Shown one piece after another: positions 1 through 8,669 of a stretch of DNA of 64,000 bases. The DNA comes from Roseomonas marmotae. GTDB lineage: Bacteria; Pseudomonadota; Alphaproteobacteria; Acetobacterales; Acetobacteraceae. Location: positions 2,548,501-2,612,500 of the forward strand of contig NZ_CP061091.1 in assembly GCF_017654485.1 (NCBI RefSeq), read 5' to 3'. Position numbers and translations under genes: made by a program. Position 1 is the first letter of the stretch; every line of letters begins with the position of its first letter. The notes below the pieces were generated by a model. The model had not been told where the DNA came from and did not search any database. It worked only from the letters and a program-made list of their open reading frames with translations.

Positions 1-2
1 CC

Positions 3-428
3 GTCGTGGTCTGGTCCTATCCGCGCGGCCCGATCCTGGACAAGGCGGGCGAGACGGCACTCGATATCTGCGCCTATGCCGCGCATATGGCGGCGCTGCT
101 GGGTGCCCATATCATCAAGGTGAAGCCGCCGACGGACGTCATCGCCCTCGATGCCGCCAGGAAGACCTACGAGAAGTATCCGGTGGATGCCTCCACTCTG
201 GCCGGACGCATCAGCCATGTGGTCCAGGCCTGTTTCGGCGGGCGGAGACTGGTGGTTTTCTCGGGCGGCGAGGCCGGCACCTCGGAGGCGATGATCGAGA
301 TGGCGCGCGGCATCCATGCTGGCGGCGGCAATGGCTCGATCATCGGCCGCAACACTTTCCAGCGGCCACGGGCTGAGGCGCTGAAGCTCCTCAACGACAT
401 GGCCGCCGTCTATAAGGGCACAGTCTGA
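3..428 (+). CDS. Class I fructose-bisphosphate aldolase (DhnA type), 3' part only
   Basis: The reading frame enters from outside the window, so only the C-terminal ~141 residues are present. The fragment matches the DhnA/archaeal-type class I aldolases. It contains the HIIKVKPP strand that carries the Schiff-base lysine, a FSGGEAG phosphate-binding turn, and the GSIIGRNTFQRP segment near the C-terminus. The enzyme cleaves fructose 1,6-bisphosphate to glyceraldehyde 3-phosphate and dihydroxyacetone phosphate in the cytosol. The stop lies 3 bases before thiE, so the two are probably cotranscribed. Family assignment is firm; the true start is not visible. Confidence 0.9.
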   Translation, partial: VVVWSYPRGPILDKAGETALDICAYAAHMAALLGAHIIKVKPPTDVIALDAARKTYEKYPVDASTLAGRISHVVQACFGGRRLVVFSGGEAGTSEAMIEMARGIHAGGGNGSIIGRNTFQRPRAEALKLLNDMAAVYKGTV

Positions 429-431
429 ACC

Positions 432-1073
432 ATGGCTACGCAGACCGACGGCTGCCGTCTCTATCTCGTCACGCCGCCGGTCCTGGAGCCCCGCGCCTTC
501 GCTGATGTGCTGGCGCGGGCGCTGGACGCCGGCGATGTCGCGGCGCTGCAACTGCGCCTGAAGGGCGTAGATGACGATGCGCTCCGGCGCGCCATCGACA
601 TCCTCCGCCCGGTGGTGCAGTCCCGCGACGTCGCCTTCCTGCTGAACGACCGCGCCGAACTCGCGGTGCAGACCGGCTGCGACGGCGCGCATCTGGGACA
701 GGAGGATGGCGACCATGAGGCCGCCCGCCGCCTGCTGGGCGACGGCATGCTGGGCATCAGCTGCCATGCCAGCCGCCACCTGGCCATGCGGGCCGGGGAG
801 ATCGGCGCTGATTACGTCGCCTTCGGCGCCTTCTTCCCCAGCAGCACCAAGGACGCCGAGCACCGGGCCGAGCCGGAGGTGCTGGAATGGTGGTCCTCTC
901 TGTTCGAACTGCCCTGCGTCGCCATCGGCGGCATCACGCCATCGAACTGCGCGCCGCTGGTGCGCGCGGGGGCCGATTTCCTGGCGGTGGTCAGCGCCGT
1001 CTGGAACCATCCGGAAGGCGCGGATGCCGGGGTGCGCGCCATGAACGCCGCCATCGCCGCCGCGCAGGCCTGA
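432..1073 (+). CDS. thiE: Thiamine phosphate synthase
   Basis: A 213-residue TIM-barrel protein of the TenI/ThiE family. It couples HMP pyrophosphate with the thiazole phosphate to give thiamine phosphate. Visible family signatures are the N-terminal LYLVTPP strand, the LQLRLKG strand, [23 protein letters not shown], the [13 protein letters not shown] phosphate loop and the final VAIGGITP strand. The length is typical. It starts 3 bases after the aldolase stop and is followed by a strong hairpin, so the aldolase-thiE unit ends here. TenI-like proteins without synthase activity look similar, but the intact phosphate-binding and pyrimidine-side motifs favour ThiE. Confidence 0.85.
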   Translation: MATQTDGCRLYLVTPPVLEPRAFADVLARALDAGDVAALQLRLKGVDDDALRRAIDILRPVVQSRDVAFLLNDRAELAVQTGCDGAHLGQEDGDHEAARRLLGDGMLGISCHASRHLAMRAGEIGADYVAFGAFFPSSTKDAEHRAEPEVLEWWSSLFELPCVAIGGITPSNCAPLVRAGADFLAVVSAVWNHPEGADAGVRAMNAAIAAAQA

Positions 1074-1090
1074 CTCCCCTCACCTGAAAC

Positions 1091-1130
1091 ACCGAAGGCG
1101 GGCCGGATCATCATCCGGCCCGCCTTCGGT
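1091..1130 (+). terminator. Strong hairpin after thiE, bidirectional candidate
   Basis: A perfect 18-bp inverted repeat (1091-1108 pairing with 1113-1130) has only a 4-base loop. It starts 17 bases after the thiE stop and lies before the end of the convergent CHAP gene. There is no clear T-run, so it may work in both directions or need Rho. Confidence 0.75.
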
Positions 1131-1178
1131 AAGGGCTTGGCATTCGTCGCGGCGGGAGGGGGGGCCCGCCGTCGGAAC

Positions 1179-1916
1179 TCAGCGGCGGCCGCCGCCCAGA
1201 TTCAGGTCGCTCACCGCTTCGGCCAGATGCGCGGCATGCGGGGAGGACGGCGCCTCGGCCAGCTCCTCGAAGCTGGCACCGGTGCCGGCCATCATCAGGC
1301 GGCCGTTGTCCGGGCGGTTGTAGATGAAGCCGTGGAGCGGGTAGACGCGGCCATAGGCCTCGTCGCTGCGGCCGACCTGCACGCGCACCGCCGTCCAGTC
1401 GTTGCGGTCGGAGACATCGATGACGGAGACGCCGTGCATGACGGTGCCCTTGCGGATGCCCGGGCCTTCCCAGTTCGCATGGTCGATCAGCACCTCACGC
1501 GCGCCGACCACCTTGGAGACGACGGCCACATGGCCCAGCCGCATGCCGCCGGATGCCCGGAAGGACATGACGGCGCCGCGCTCCGGCCGCTGGCCACGGG
1601 CATAATTGCCGGCGGCTCTGGCCCACCAGGTATGGGCGTTGCCCGTGATGTCCATTCCGGTGATGGAGCGGACATACGGCACGCAGGAGATGGAGGCGAA
1701 ACGGCTGACGGCGGCACCGCGCGTCACGGAACTGCGGAGCGGCTGCTTGGTGCCCTGCAGCTTGACGCTGCGGCTAGTGGAGCTCACCTCGGTTGCGACG
1801 CGCTGCTTCACGGTCTCCCGCGCGCCGCGGCTGGTGGCCGCATCGGCCATCGTCGGCATGGCGCAGGCCACGCCCATTAGGACAGCCACGGCCAAAGCAG
1901 TGCTCGTCACCCGCAT
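1179..1916 (-). CDS. Secreted CHAP-domain protein (putative peptidoglycan amidase/peptidase)
   Basis: A 245-residue protein with a signal peptide ending near ADA (residues 24-26). The CHAP domain spans roughly 75-165. The candidate nucleophile is C78 in SCVPYVR, the candidate histidine is H129 in RLGHVAVV, and an IDHANW strand follows. CHAP enzymes cut the peptide part of peptidoglycan, so export and cell-wall action are expected; substrate specificity cannot be read. The gene stands alone, convergent with thiE, with a long AT-rich leader upstream. About 80 C-terminal residues form a tail without recognised domain. Confidence 0.75.
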   Translation of the reverse strand: MRVTSTALAVAVLMGVACAMPTMADAATSRGARETVKQRVATEVSSTSRSVKLQGTKQPLRSSVTRGAAVSRFASISCVPYVRSITGMDITGNAHTWWARAAGNYARGQRPERGAVMSFRASGGMRLGHVAVVSKVVGAREVLIDHANWEGPGIRKGTVMHGVSVIDVSDRNDWTAVRVQVGRSDEAYGRVYPLHGFIYNRPDNGRLMMAGTGASFEELAEAPSSPHAAHLAEAVSDLNLGGGRR

Positions 1917-2035
1917 GAAACCCCCTGATTACTCTTAGTCAGCCCCCAACCGGACCGGTTTCCCGGCTTCGGCAGTAAGGCGGTAGCAAAGGCGGGAGGC
2001 CGAGGACAATCGAGTTGCACGTTGCAGGACGAAAC

Positions 2036-2146
2036 ATGCCGTGATTCGGCATTTCAGGGTTCACCAACCGGTGAATAATAAGACTTTATTCCTAAATCAC
2101 TGACTTACAGGATAAAATGCCACAGTGTTGCGATGTTTATGCAACA
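2036..2146. other. AT-rich intergenic stretch with four short stem-loops
   Basis: The 325 bases between the CHAP gene and the RidA gene hold no convincing gene. They are much more AT-rich than the surroundings. Four perfect small inverted repeats occur in a row: 2036-2041 with 2047-2052, 2060-2065 with 2070-2075, 2077-2081 with 2086-2090, and 2126-2131 with 2141-2146. This may be the CHAP promoter/leader, a RidA terminator region or a small RNA. Function is unknown. Confidence 0.4.
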
Positions 2147-2241
2147 GCCATGGAGTCGATGCCCGGAAACAGAAGCGGCGCAGCCGGTTTCCCAGCCGCG
2201 CCACTCCGTGACTCTGCGTTACGGAAAGTAACGCGTCCGCC

Positions 2242-2592
2242 TCAGCGGCAGGCGGTAACCATGATCTCCACCAGGTGGCGCGGGTCGGCCATGTTGGCCT
2301 CCACGCAGGCGCGCACGGGCGCGCCGCCTTCCGGCAGCCACTTCGTCCAGACGCCATTCAGGGCGTCACGGTCGCGGATGTCCTTCAGCCAGACCTGGGC
2401 CTGCAGCAGGCGGGTCTTGTCGGTGCCGTGGTGCTCCAGCAGCTCGTCGATCTTGGCCAGGACCTGCTTGGTCTGGCCGACCACGTCCTGGGACAGGTCC
2501 TGCGCGGTCACGCCGGCCAGGAAGACGAAGCCGTGATACTCGACCGCGTTAGAAAGGACCGGGTTGGTCTCGTGGCGGGTGATCTTGCTCAT
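2242..2592 (-). CDS. RidA family protein
   Basis: A 116-residue single-domain protein of the YjgF/YER057c/UK114 (RidA) family. It has the RACVEANMADPRHLVEI segment that carries the conserved arginine and glutamate of the active-site cleft. True RidA members hydrolyse reactive enamine/imine intermediates released by PLP enzymes such as threonine dehydratase. The arginine makes that activity possible here, but subgroup membership is not certain. It is monocistronic or leads into the MFS gene, whose start codon lies 1.5 kb away on the same strand but downstream of other genes, so a joint operon is unlikely. Confidence 0.8.
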   Translation of the reverse strand: MSKITRHETNPVLSNAVEYHGFVFLAGVTAQDLSQDVVGQTKQVLAKIDELLEHHGTDKTRLLQAQVWLKDIRDRDALNGVWTKWLPEGGAPVRACVEANMADPRHLVEIMVTACR

Positions 2593-2723
2593 CGGCGCTA
2601 TGCGCTCCCTGTGGCTGGGATGGGACGTGTCCTGGACACGGCGCCTCGGGCACCGGGACAGGGTCGGCTGCTTCTACGGCGCTCGTGACACCCTCGCAAG
2701 GTGGCTGCCTTCCGCCATGGCAT

Positions 2724-4061
2724 TCAGCCTTCCAGCGCCCGCTCGATCCGCCGTAGCTGCCGCAGCCCCCAGACGAAGGCGCAGAGTGCCAGCAGGACGC
2801 CCACCAGCGCCGGCAGACGCAGGCCGAAGACCTCGCCAGCGGCGCCCAGCATCAGCGCCCCCAGGGCCGGGCAGGCGCGGGTGATCAGGCCCCAGAGCGC
2901 CAGGACACGCCCGCGCATATCCGGCCGCGCCGCCGTCTGAGCCAGCTGCTGGGTGGAGATCCCGTGCAGGGAGGTTCCGGCGCCGATCAGGACGGCACAG
3001 GCCAGTCCGAAGCTGAACCAGCCTGTGGCGACGAAGCCCGCCACCGCCAGGGCCTGGGCGAGGCCGGAGAAGATGGAGATGCGCGTCGCCCCCTCCACCC
3101 GCCCGCGGCCGGAAAGCCAGAGCCCGGCCACCAGCGCGCCGACGCCGAAGCTGGCCGTCAGCATGGCCAGGGAATCGGCGCCGCGCGCGAAGTTCCGCTC
3201 CACGAAAGGAGGCAGCATCTCCTGCACGGAACGCAGCAGCACGCCCATCATGGCGGCATAGGCCAGCAGGGCGCCAAGGCCGGGATGCCCGGCGATGTAG
3301 CGGAAACCCTCCCCCACCTCGGAGGCCAGCCCCCTGCCCGTGCCGCCATGGCCGCGCCGGTGCGCCGGGTCCACCTTCATCAGTCCCATGCTGCCCACGG
3401 CGCAAAGATAGGCGATGGCGTTGCAGGCCACGGCCGGCGAAACGCCGAAAGCAGCGATGATCGGCCCCGCCAGGGCCGGGCCGATGAAACGGGCGATGTT
3501 GAAGACCAGGGAGTTGCAGGCCACGGCCGCCGGCAGCTCCGCAGGCGGGACGACGCCGGGAAGCAGGGTCTGGCGCGCCGGCTGCAGGAAGCTGGCGGCG
3601 GTGCCGGCGCAGAGCTCCAGCAGGATCAGCAATTCGATCCGCATCGTGCCGGTGGCCACCAGCGTGGCCACCAGCGCCGCTTCCAGCGCGATGGCGCCCT
3701 GGGCGATGGTGGTCAGCCGCACCCGGTCCACCCGGTCCGCCACCGCGCCAGCGATGGGGCTGATGAAGGCGGCGGGCGCCAGGTCGCTGAAGGCCACCAG
3801 CCCGACCCAGAAGGCGCTCCCCGTCATCTCCCAGGCCAGCCAGCCCACGGCGATGCGGTGCATCCAGAGCCCTGTCCAGGCCGTCAGGCTCGCGCCGAAA
3901 AAGAGCCTTGCGTCACGGGTGGCCAGCGCCCGGCGAATGGCGCCGAACGCCGCGGGGGACCGCAGGTCAGGAGCCTCGCCCGCCCCTCGGGCCGGAGGCC
4001 GGAACCGGCGCCGCGCCTTCCGCGCCGCGCAGGCAGCGTTCGACCATCCGCTCCTGCTCAT
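2724..4061 (-). CDS. MFS transporter, EntS-like family
   Basis: A 12-helix-type major facilitator protein. The RLFFGASLTAWTGLWMHRIAVGW opening is cut here to its key feature, a first helix followed by the cytoplasmic loop GAVADRVDRVRL between helices 2 and 3. It resembles the EntS/TMA branch of exporters. The only ATG in frame (4061) lies inside the upstream lipoprotein gene and gives a 95-base overlap. No GTG or TTG lies closer to the first helix, so either the overlap is real or a CTG codon just after the lipoprotein stop is used. Substrate is unknown; no siderophore genes are nearby. Confidence 0.75.
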   Translation of the reverse strand: MSRSGWSNAACAARKARRRFRPPARGAGEAPDLRSPAAFGAIRRALATRDARLFFGASLTAWTGLWMHRIAVGWLAWEMTGSAFWVGLVAFSDLAPAAFISPIAGAVADRVDRVRLTTIAQGAIALEAALVATLVATGTMRIELLILLELCAGTAASFLQPARQTLLPGVVPPAELPAAVACNSLVFNIARFIGPALAGPIIAAFGVSPAVACNAIAYLCAVGSMGLMKVDPAHRRGHGGTGRGLASEVGEGFRYIAGHPGLGALLAYAAMMGVLLRSVQEMLPPFVERNFARGADSLAMLTASFGVGALVAGLWLSGRGRVEGATRISIFSGLAQALAVAGFVATGWFSFGLACAVLIGAGTSLHGISTQQLAQTAARPDMRGRVLALWGLITRACPALGALMLGAAGEVFGLRLPALVGVLLALCAFVWGLRQLRRIERALEG

Positions 4062-4308
4062 ACTGGGCGGAGAGCCGGTCCGTGCTCAGGCGGCCGCTGA
4101 CGCTGTCGGTGAAGGCACCGGCGCCGAGGCGCGCATCCGCCTCGTCCAGCCGCATCTGCTGGCCGCGCTCGCGGTAGCGCATGATGCGTTCGGCATCCTG
4201 CCGGCAGGCGGCGGTGGCGAGGTCCTGCTGCCGCTGCTCGGCGGAGCGCGGCGGGGCCGCCGCGCAGGCACCCAGGAGCAGCAGAAGCGAGAGGGAGAGG
4301 GCTTTCAT
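3967..4308 (-). CDS. Small lipoprotein of unknown function
   Basis: About 113 residues starting MKALSLSLLLLLGACAAAP. The LLGAC lipobox gives lipidation at C15 after signal peptidase II cleavage. The ATG at 4308 is chosen because it begins the signal peptide directly; an in-frame ATG five codons upstream is also possible. The mature part is polar, rich in Arg, Gln and Glu, probably helical, with one further cysteine pair (TAACRQD and ERCLRG). The 3' end overlaps the 5' end of the MFS gene on the same strand. No family is recognised. Confidence 0.65.
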   Translation of the reverse strand: MKALSLSLLLLLGACAAAPPRSAEQRQQDLATAACRQDAERIMRYRERGQQMRLDEADARLGAGAFTDSVSGRLSTDRLSAQYEQERMVERCLRGAEGAAPVPASGPRGGRGS

Positions 4309-4371
4309 AATGCGCTCCGGCAAGGCGTGGTGCCGGTGCGGCGCGGGCCGGAAAAAGCGCCGCGCGGCTCT

Positions 4372-4887
4372 TCAGCCCGCTTCCACCCCCCTGCCCGCCG
4401 AGGTCCCGGCGACGCGGCTTGACAAAAGCCGCTTCATGACGGTTTCGTCGAAGCGGCCCGCGCCGTCCAGCCCCGTTGTCGCTGCGGCGGCCAGTAAAGC
4501 CGGATGAATCTCGATTCCGTCCCGGCCGATGGCGAAAAGCCCGGCCATCCAGCGCGCACGGCCCAGCAGGTCCACCAGCGCCAGCAGCCGCAGGCAGAGC
4601 GCCAGGCCCGCCAGCGTGTCCAGCCCCGCCAGCCGGTCCACCGCTTCCGCCCAGCAGGCGGCATCCGCATCGGCGAGGGTCAGTATGGCGCCGTCCTGGT
4701 GCCGGTCTCCGGCAAAGAACAATGCGCGGTGCGGGCCCCAGAGTTCGGCGGCGGCGGCGGCGCGCGCCGCCTCCCAGGCATTGCTGAGAGCACGCGGGGG
4801 GACGCCGGGGAGATCCTCGGGCCGGCAGGGAATAGCGTAGTGCAACACGCCGTCAGGGGCGAGTGCCACGCGGACAGCGGTGGACAT
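4372..4887 (-). CDS. Hypothetical protein, Ala/Leu-rich
   Basis: About 171 residues from the ATG at 4887 (MSTAVRVALAPDG). Upstream in-frame codons would run into the divergent P450 promoter and are less likely. The protein is cytosolic by appearance. It has an alanine-rich N-terminal half and a leucine-rich helical stretch around residues 95-125, and ends TVMKRLLSSRVAG. No domain is recognised. It is divergent from the CYP152 gene with a ~100-base gap, so they may share a control region. Confidence 0.6.
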   Translation of the reverse strand: MSTAVRVALAPDGVLHYAIPCRPEDLPGVPPRALSNAWEAARAAAAAELWGPHRALFFAGDRHQDGAILTLADADAACWAEAVDRLAGLDTLAGLALCLRLLALVDLLGRARWMAGLFAIGRDGIEIHPALLAAAATTGLDGAGRFDETVMKRLLSSRVAGTSAGRGVEAG

Positions 4888-4987
4888 GGCCCCAAGATGG
4901 GGCTTCCCGGCGGGCATCGCCAGGGGCGCCGGGCAACCCGCGCTCCTGCCCGGTGTTGGCGGAAGGCCACAGCCAGACGGAGGACCC

Positions 4988-6247
4988 ATGCGGCCGATTC
5001 CCCGCGAGCCGGGCCTGGACCACTCCCTCGCCTTCCTGGCGGAGGGCTATACCTTCGTCTCCCGCCGCTGCGACCGGATGGGCACGGACCTCTTCGCGGC
5101 GCGCATCATGCTCACCCCGGTGGTCTGCATGCGTGGCGCGGAAGCCGCGCGCATCTTCTACGACGGAGACCGCTTCACCCGGCGGGGCGCCATGCCGCAA
5201 TCCGTGCTGCGCCTGCTGCAGGACAAGGGCAGCGTGCAGAGCCTGGATGGCGAGGCCCACCGGCACCGCAAGCAGATGTTCATGGACCTGATGTCGCCCG
5301 CGGCGGTGGAGCGCATCGGCCAGTTGCTCGACCATCACTGGCGGCAGGCCGTGCCGCGCTGGCGGACGATGCCGGAGATCGTGCTGCTGCGGGAGATGGC
5401 GGAGCTGCTGACCCGCACCGCCTGCGACTGGGCCGCCCTGCCGGTGCCGGAGGAGGAGATGCCCGCCCTGGCGCGGGAACTCTCGGCCATGGTGGAGCAG
5501 GCCGGCAGCATCGGCCCCCGCAACTGGTGGGCGCTGCGCCTCCGGCAGCGCACCGAGCGCCGCGTGGGAGGGCTGGTGGAGCGCATCCGCGCCGGTGAAC
5601 TGCAGGTGCCACCGGGTTCGGCTGCGGCGGTCCTGGCGCGGCATACCGGGCCGGATGGGCAACCGCTGGACAGAGGTATCGCGGCGGTGGAATTGATCAA
5701 TATCCTCCGCCCCATCCTTGCCGTCGGGCGCTTCATCACCTTCGCCGCCCTGGCGCTGCACGAGTATCCGGACTGGCGGCAGCGCCTTGCGGAAGACGAG
5801 ACCGACCTGACGCCCTTCGTGCAGGAGGTGCGGCGCTTCTATCCCTTCTTCCCCGTCGTCGGCGGCAGGGTGCGGCGGTCCTTCGACTGGTCCGGCCACC
5901 GCTTCGCCGAGGGCGACTGGGTTCTGCTCGACCTCTACGGCACCAACCACGACCCGCGCCTCTGGCCCGATCCCGCGCAGTTCCGGCCGGAGCGTTTCCG
6001 CGGCTGGGCAGGCAATCCCTATACGCTGATCCCGCAGGGGGCCGGGGAGTTCATGCAGGGACACCGCTGCCCCGGCGAATGGATCACCATCGCGCTGATC
6101 GAGCAGGCCGTGCGGCTGCTGGCCGGCGGCATGCACTACACCGTGCCGCCGCAGGACCTCAGCATCCGCCTCTCCCGCATCCCGGCGGCACCGGAAAGCG
6201 GGTTCGTCGCGCGGGTGATGCCGGAGCCGGTATCCGCCGCCGCCTGA
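4988..6247 (+). CDS. Cytochrome P450 of the CYP152 fatty-acid peroxygenase family
   Basis: A 419-residue heme-thiolate enzyme that uses hydrogen peroxide to oxidise fatty acids, as in P450-SPalpha and P450-BSbeta. Diagnostic features are the NILRPILA helix-I segment with R241-P242 (the substrate-carboxylate-binding Arg-Pro that replaces the usual acid-alcohol pair), EVRR (E280, R283), and GHRCPGE with heme ligand C361. Q84 in SVQSLDG sits where hydroxylating members have Gln and the decarboxylating OleT has His, so hydroxylation is predicted. No redox partner gene is nearby, as expected for a peroxygenase. The gene is convergent with the fused ABC ATPase. Confidence 0.88.
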   Translation: MRPIPREPGLDHSLAFLAEGYTFVSRRCDRMGTDLFAARIMLTPVVCMRGAEAARIFYDGDRFTRRGAMPQSVLRLLQDKGSVQSLDGEAHRHRKQMFMDLMSPAAVERIGQLLDHHWRQAVPRWRTMPEIVLLREMAELLTRTACDWAALPVPEEEMPALARELSAMVEQAGSIGPRNWWALRLRQRTERRVGGLVERIRAGELQVPPGSAAAVLARHTGPDGQPLDRGIAAVELINILRPILAVGRFITFAALALHEYPDWRQRLAEDETDLTPFVQEVRRFYPFFPVVGGRVRRSFDWSGHRFAEGDWVLLDLYGTNHDPRLWPDPAQFRPERFRGWAGNPYTLIPQGAGEFMQGHRCPGEWITIALIEQAVRLLAGGMHYTVPPQDLSIRLSRIPAAPESGFVARVMPEPVSAAA

Positions 6248-6263
6248 CCCTCAGCCGGCGGCG
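6235..6263. terminator. Inverted repeat enclosing two convergent stop codons
   Basis: An 8-bp perfect GC-only stem (6235-6242 with 6256-6263) has a 13-base loop. The P450 stop and the stop of the convergent ABC gene both sit in or next to the loop. No T-run follows, so it is only a candidate bidirectional terminator. Confidence 0.4.
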
Positions 6264-7864
6264 TGGGTGGCGCGGCCGGGAATGGCGTCCAGGAGCTGCC
6301 GTGTATAGGCCTCGCGTGGCGACTTCAGCAGCTCCGCCGCCGGGCCGATCTCGATGATACGGCCGCGCTGCATCACGGCGATCCGGTCGCAGACCTGCGC
6401 CGCCACATGCAGGTCATGCGTGATGAAGAGCACGGCCAGTTGCAACTGCTGCTTCAGTTCCTCCAGCAGTTCCAGAACCTGCTTCTGCACGGAGACATCC
6501 AGCGCCGAGACCGGCTCATCCGCCACCAGCACCTCCGGCTCCAGCGCCAGGGCGCGGGCGATGCCGATGCGCTGGCGCTGGCCGCCTGAGAATTCATGCG
6601 GGTAGCGGCCGGCGACCCTCGCCTCCAGCCCCACGCGCTCCAGCAGTTGCCGCGCGCGCTCCAGCGCCGCCGCGCGGGGCATCCCGGCGGCCACCAGCCC
6701 GTCTGAAATGCTGTGGCCCACCTTGCGGCGCGGGTTCAGGGAGGCGAAGGGGTCCTGGAAGACCATCTGCACGCGGCGGCGCATCTCGCGCAGCGCGCGG
6801 CCATGGGCGGTGCCGAAATCCGCGCCGCCGATATCCACATGCCCCGCATCCGGCTCGGACAGCCGCGTCAGCAGCCTCGCCACCGTAGACTTACCCGAGC
6901 CGGATTCCCCCACCAGCCCCAGCGTCTCGCCGCGGGCGATGCTGAAGGTCACATTCTGCACAGCGGGCACGATGCGCGGCGGCGCCAGCCATCCGCCTCG
7001 GGCGATATAGGTCTTGCACAGCCCGGTGACGACGCAGCCCGCGCGCTGCTCCGCGCGCCGGGGGCGCGGCGGCGGCTCCAGCGAGGGCACGGCATCCAGC
7101 AGCGCGCGGGTATAGGGATGGCAGGGCGCCTCCAGCACCTTGGCGGCGGGCCCCTGCTCCACCGCCACGCCCTTCCGCAGCACCACGACCCGGTCGGCGA
7201 TCTCCCGCACCACGCCGAAATCATGGGTGATGAAGACGATGCCCATGCCATGCCGCCGCTGCAGCTGCGCGATCAGCCGCAGGATCTGCGCCTGGGTCGT
7301 GACATCCAGTGCCGTGGTCGGCTCATCGGCGATCAGCAGCGCCGGTTCCAGCGCCAGCGCCATGGCAATCATCACCCGCTGCCGCTGTCCGCCTGAGAGC
7401 TGGTGCGGATAGGCACGCAGCAGGCGCTCCGGGTCCGGTAGTCCGACCTCCCGCGCCAGTTCCAGCGCGCGTTCGCGGCGCGCGCGCGGGGTCAGCAGGC
7501 CATGCGCCTCGAACATCTCGGCGATCTGCTCGCCCACGCGCATCACCGGGTTCAGCGCCGTCATCGGCTCCTGAAAGATCATGGCGATGCGGCGGCCGCG
7601 CAACTCCCGCCATCCCTCAGCATCCAGCGACAGCAGGTCGCGCCCCTCGAATTCCACCCTGCCGCCGGCCGGGCGGATGCTGCGCGGCAGCAGTCCCATC
7701 AGGGCCTGGGCGCAGAGCGACTTGCCCGAGCCGGATTCGCCGACGAGGCAGAGGATTTCCCCCTTCTCGAGCCGGAAGGAAACGCCGCTGACGCCGAGCG
7801 CGCGGTCGGCGCCGCCCGGCAGCGCCAGGCTCAGGTCGCGCAGTTCAACCAGTGGACTGGCCAT
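6251..7864 (-). CDS. Fused dual-ATPase of a dipeptide-type ABC importer (DppD-DppF/GsiA-like)
   Basis: A 537-residue cytosolic ATPase with two complete nucleotide-binding domains in one chain. Each has a GESGSGKS Walker A, an SGGQRQR signature (LSGGQRQRV and FSGGQRQRI) and an ADEP Walker B region. Each half ends in an oligopeptide-transporter C-terminal extension ([22 protein letters not shown]). It would energise the permeases encoded divergently at 11626-13430. The start at 7864 ([11 protein letters not shown]) is preferred over an upstream ATG inside the end of nagB. It is third in the ROK-nagB-ATPase operon, 28 bases after nagB. Confidence 0.88.
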   Translation of the reverse strand: MASPLVELRDLSLALPGGADRALGVSGVSFRLEKGEILCLVGESGSGKSLCAQALMGLLPRSIRPAGGRVEFEGRDLLSLDAEGWRELRGRRIAMIFQEPMTALNPVMRVGEQIAEMFEAHGLLTPRARRERALELAREVGLPDPERLLRAYPHQLSGGQRQRVMIAMALALEPALLIADEPTTALDVTTQAQILRLIAQLQRRHGMGIVFITHDFGVVREIADRVVVLRKGVAVEQGPAAKVLEAPCHPYTRALLDAVPSLEPPPRPRRAEQRAGCVVTGLCKTYIARGGWLAPPRIVPAVQNVTFSIARGETLGLVGESGSGKSTVARLLTRLSEPDAGHVDIGGADFGTAHGRALREMRRRVQMVFQDPFASLNPRRKVGHSISDGLVAAGMPRAAALERARQLLERVGLEARVAGRYPHEFSGGQRQRIGIARALALEPEVLVADEPVSALDVSVQKQVLELLEELKQQLQLAVLFITHDLHVAAQVCDRIAVMQRGRIIEIGPAAELLKSPREAYTRQLLDAIPGRATHAAG

Positions 7865-7892
7865 GGGAGCCTCTCCACGCTCGGTCTGGGTC

Positions 7893-8669
7893 TCACGCAT
7901 CCTCGCGCATCCCCCGCTCCCGCATTTCCGCCGGCAGGGCCACGGCGGCGGCCTCGTCGCACAGCACGGTCACCGCGCCATGCGTCTGAAGGGCTGAGGC
8001 GGGGCAATCCTCCGCAGGCGGCTGCAGCAGGGCGCGGCCCAGCGTTGGCGCCTTGGCGGCGCCGGTGACGACCAGCAGGATCTCCCGCGCCTCCAGGATG
8101 GTGGCGATACCCATGGTGATGGCGCGCTCCGGCACTGCCTCCCCGGCGGGGAAGAAGCGCTGGTTGTCGGCACGGGTATGCGCAGCCAGCCTCACCACCC
8201 GGCTGCGGGAGGCGAAGGAAGAGCCGGGTTCGTTGAAGCCGATATGCCCGTTGCGGCCCAGCCCCAGCAGTTGCAGCGCGATACCGCCCGCGGCGGCGAT
8301 GCCGGCTTCGTAGCGATCCGCCTCGGCCTGCGGATCGGGCGCCATCCCGTCAGGCAGATGCGCGCGGGCGGTATCCATCCCCACATGGCGGAACAACGCT
8401 TCCCGCATGAACCAGGCATAGGAGGATGGGTGATCGGGCGGCAGGCCGACATATTCATCAAGGTTGAAGCTGCTGGCCTGCTGCAATGGCGCCTGGCCCG
8501 CGCGGTGCAGCGCGACCAGGGCGTCGTAGACCGGCAGCATGGTGCCGCCGGTGGCCAGGCCCAGCACCATGTCCGGCGCCTCCCGCAGCCGGGCTGCGAT
8601 GCGGCCGGCGGCCAGCCGCGCCACGGCCGCCGCATCCGGTCGCACCACCAGGCGCGGCAGGCCGCTCAT
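7893..8669 (-). CDS. nagB: Glucosamine-6-phosphate deaminase
   Basis: A 258-residue sugar-isomerase-fold enzyme converting glucosamine 6-phosphate to fructose 6-phosphate and ammonia. Family motifs are VLGLATGGT (phosphate loop), FNLDEYVGL with the catalytic Asp, and LGLGRNGHIGFNEPGS with the ring-opening His. It starts at 8669, overlapping the ROK gene stop by 4 bases, so the two are translationally coupled. The operon links amino-sugar catabolism to the adjoining ABC importer. No nagA deacetylase lies in the window, so the imported sugar may be non-acetylated or the deacetylase is elsewhere. Confidence 0.88.
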   Translation of the reverse strand: MSGLPRLVVRPDAAAVARLAAGRIAARLREAPDMVLGLATGGTMLPVYDALVALHRAGQAPLQQASSFNLDEYVGLPPDHPSSYAWFMREALFRHVGMDTARAHLPDGMAPDPQAEADRYEAGIAAAGGIALQLLGLGRNGHIGFNEPGSSFASRSRVVRLAAHTRADNQRFFPAGEAVPERAITMGIATILEAREILLVVTGAAKAPTLGRALLQPPAEDCPASALQTHGAVTVLCDEAAAVALPAEMRERGMREDA

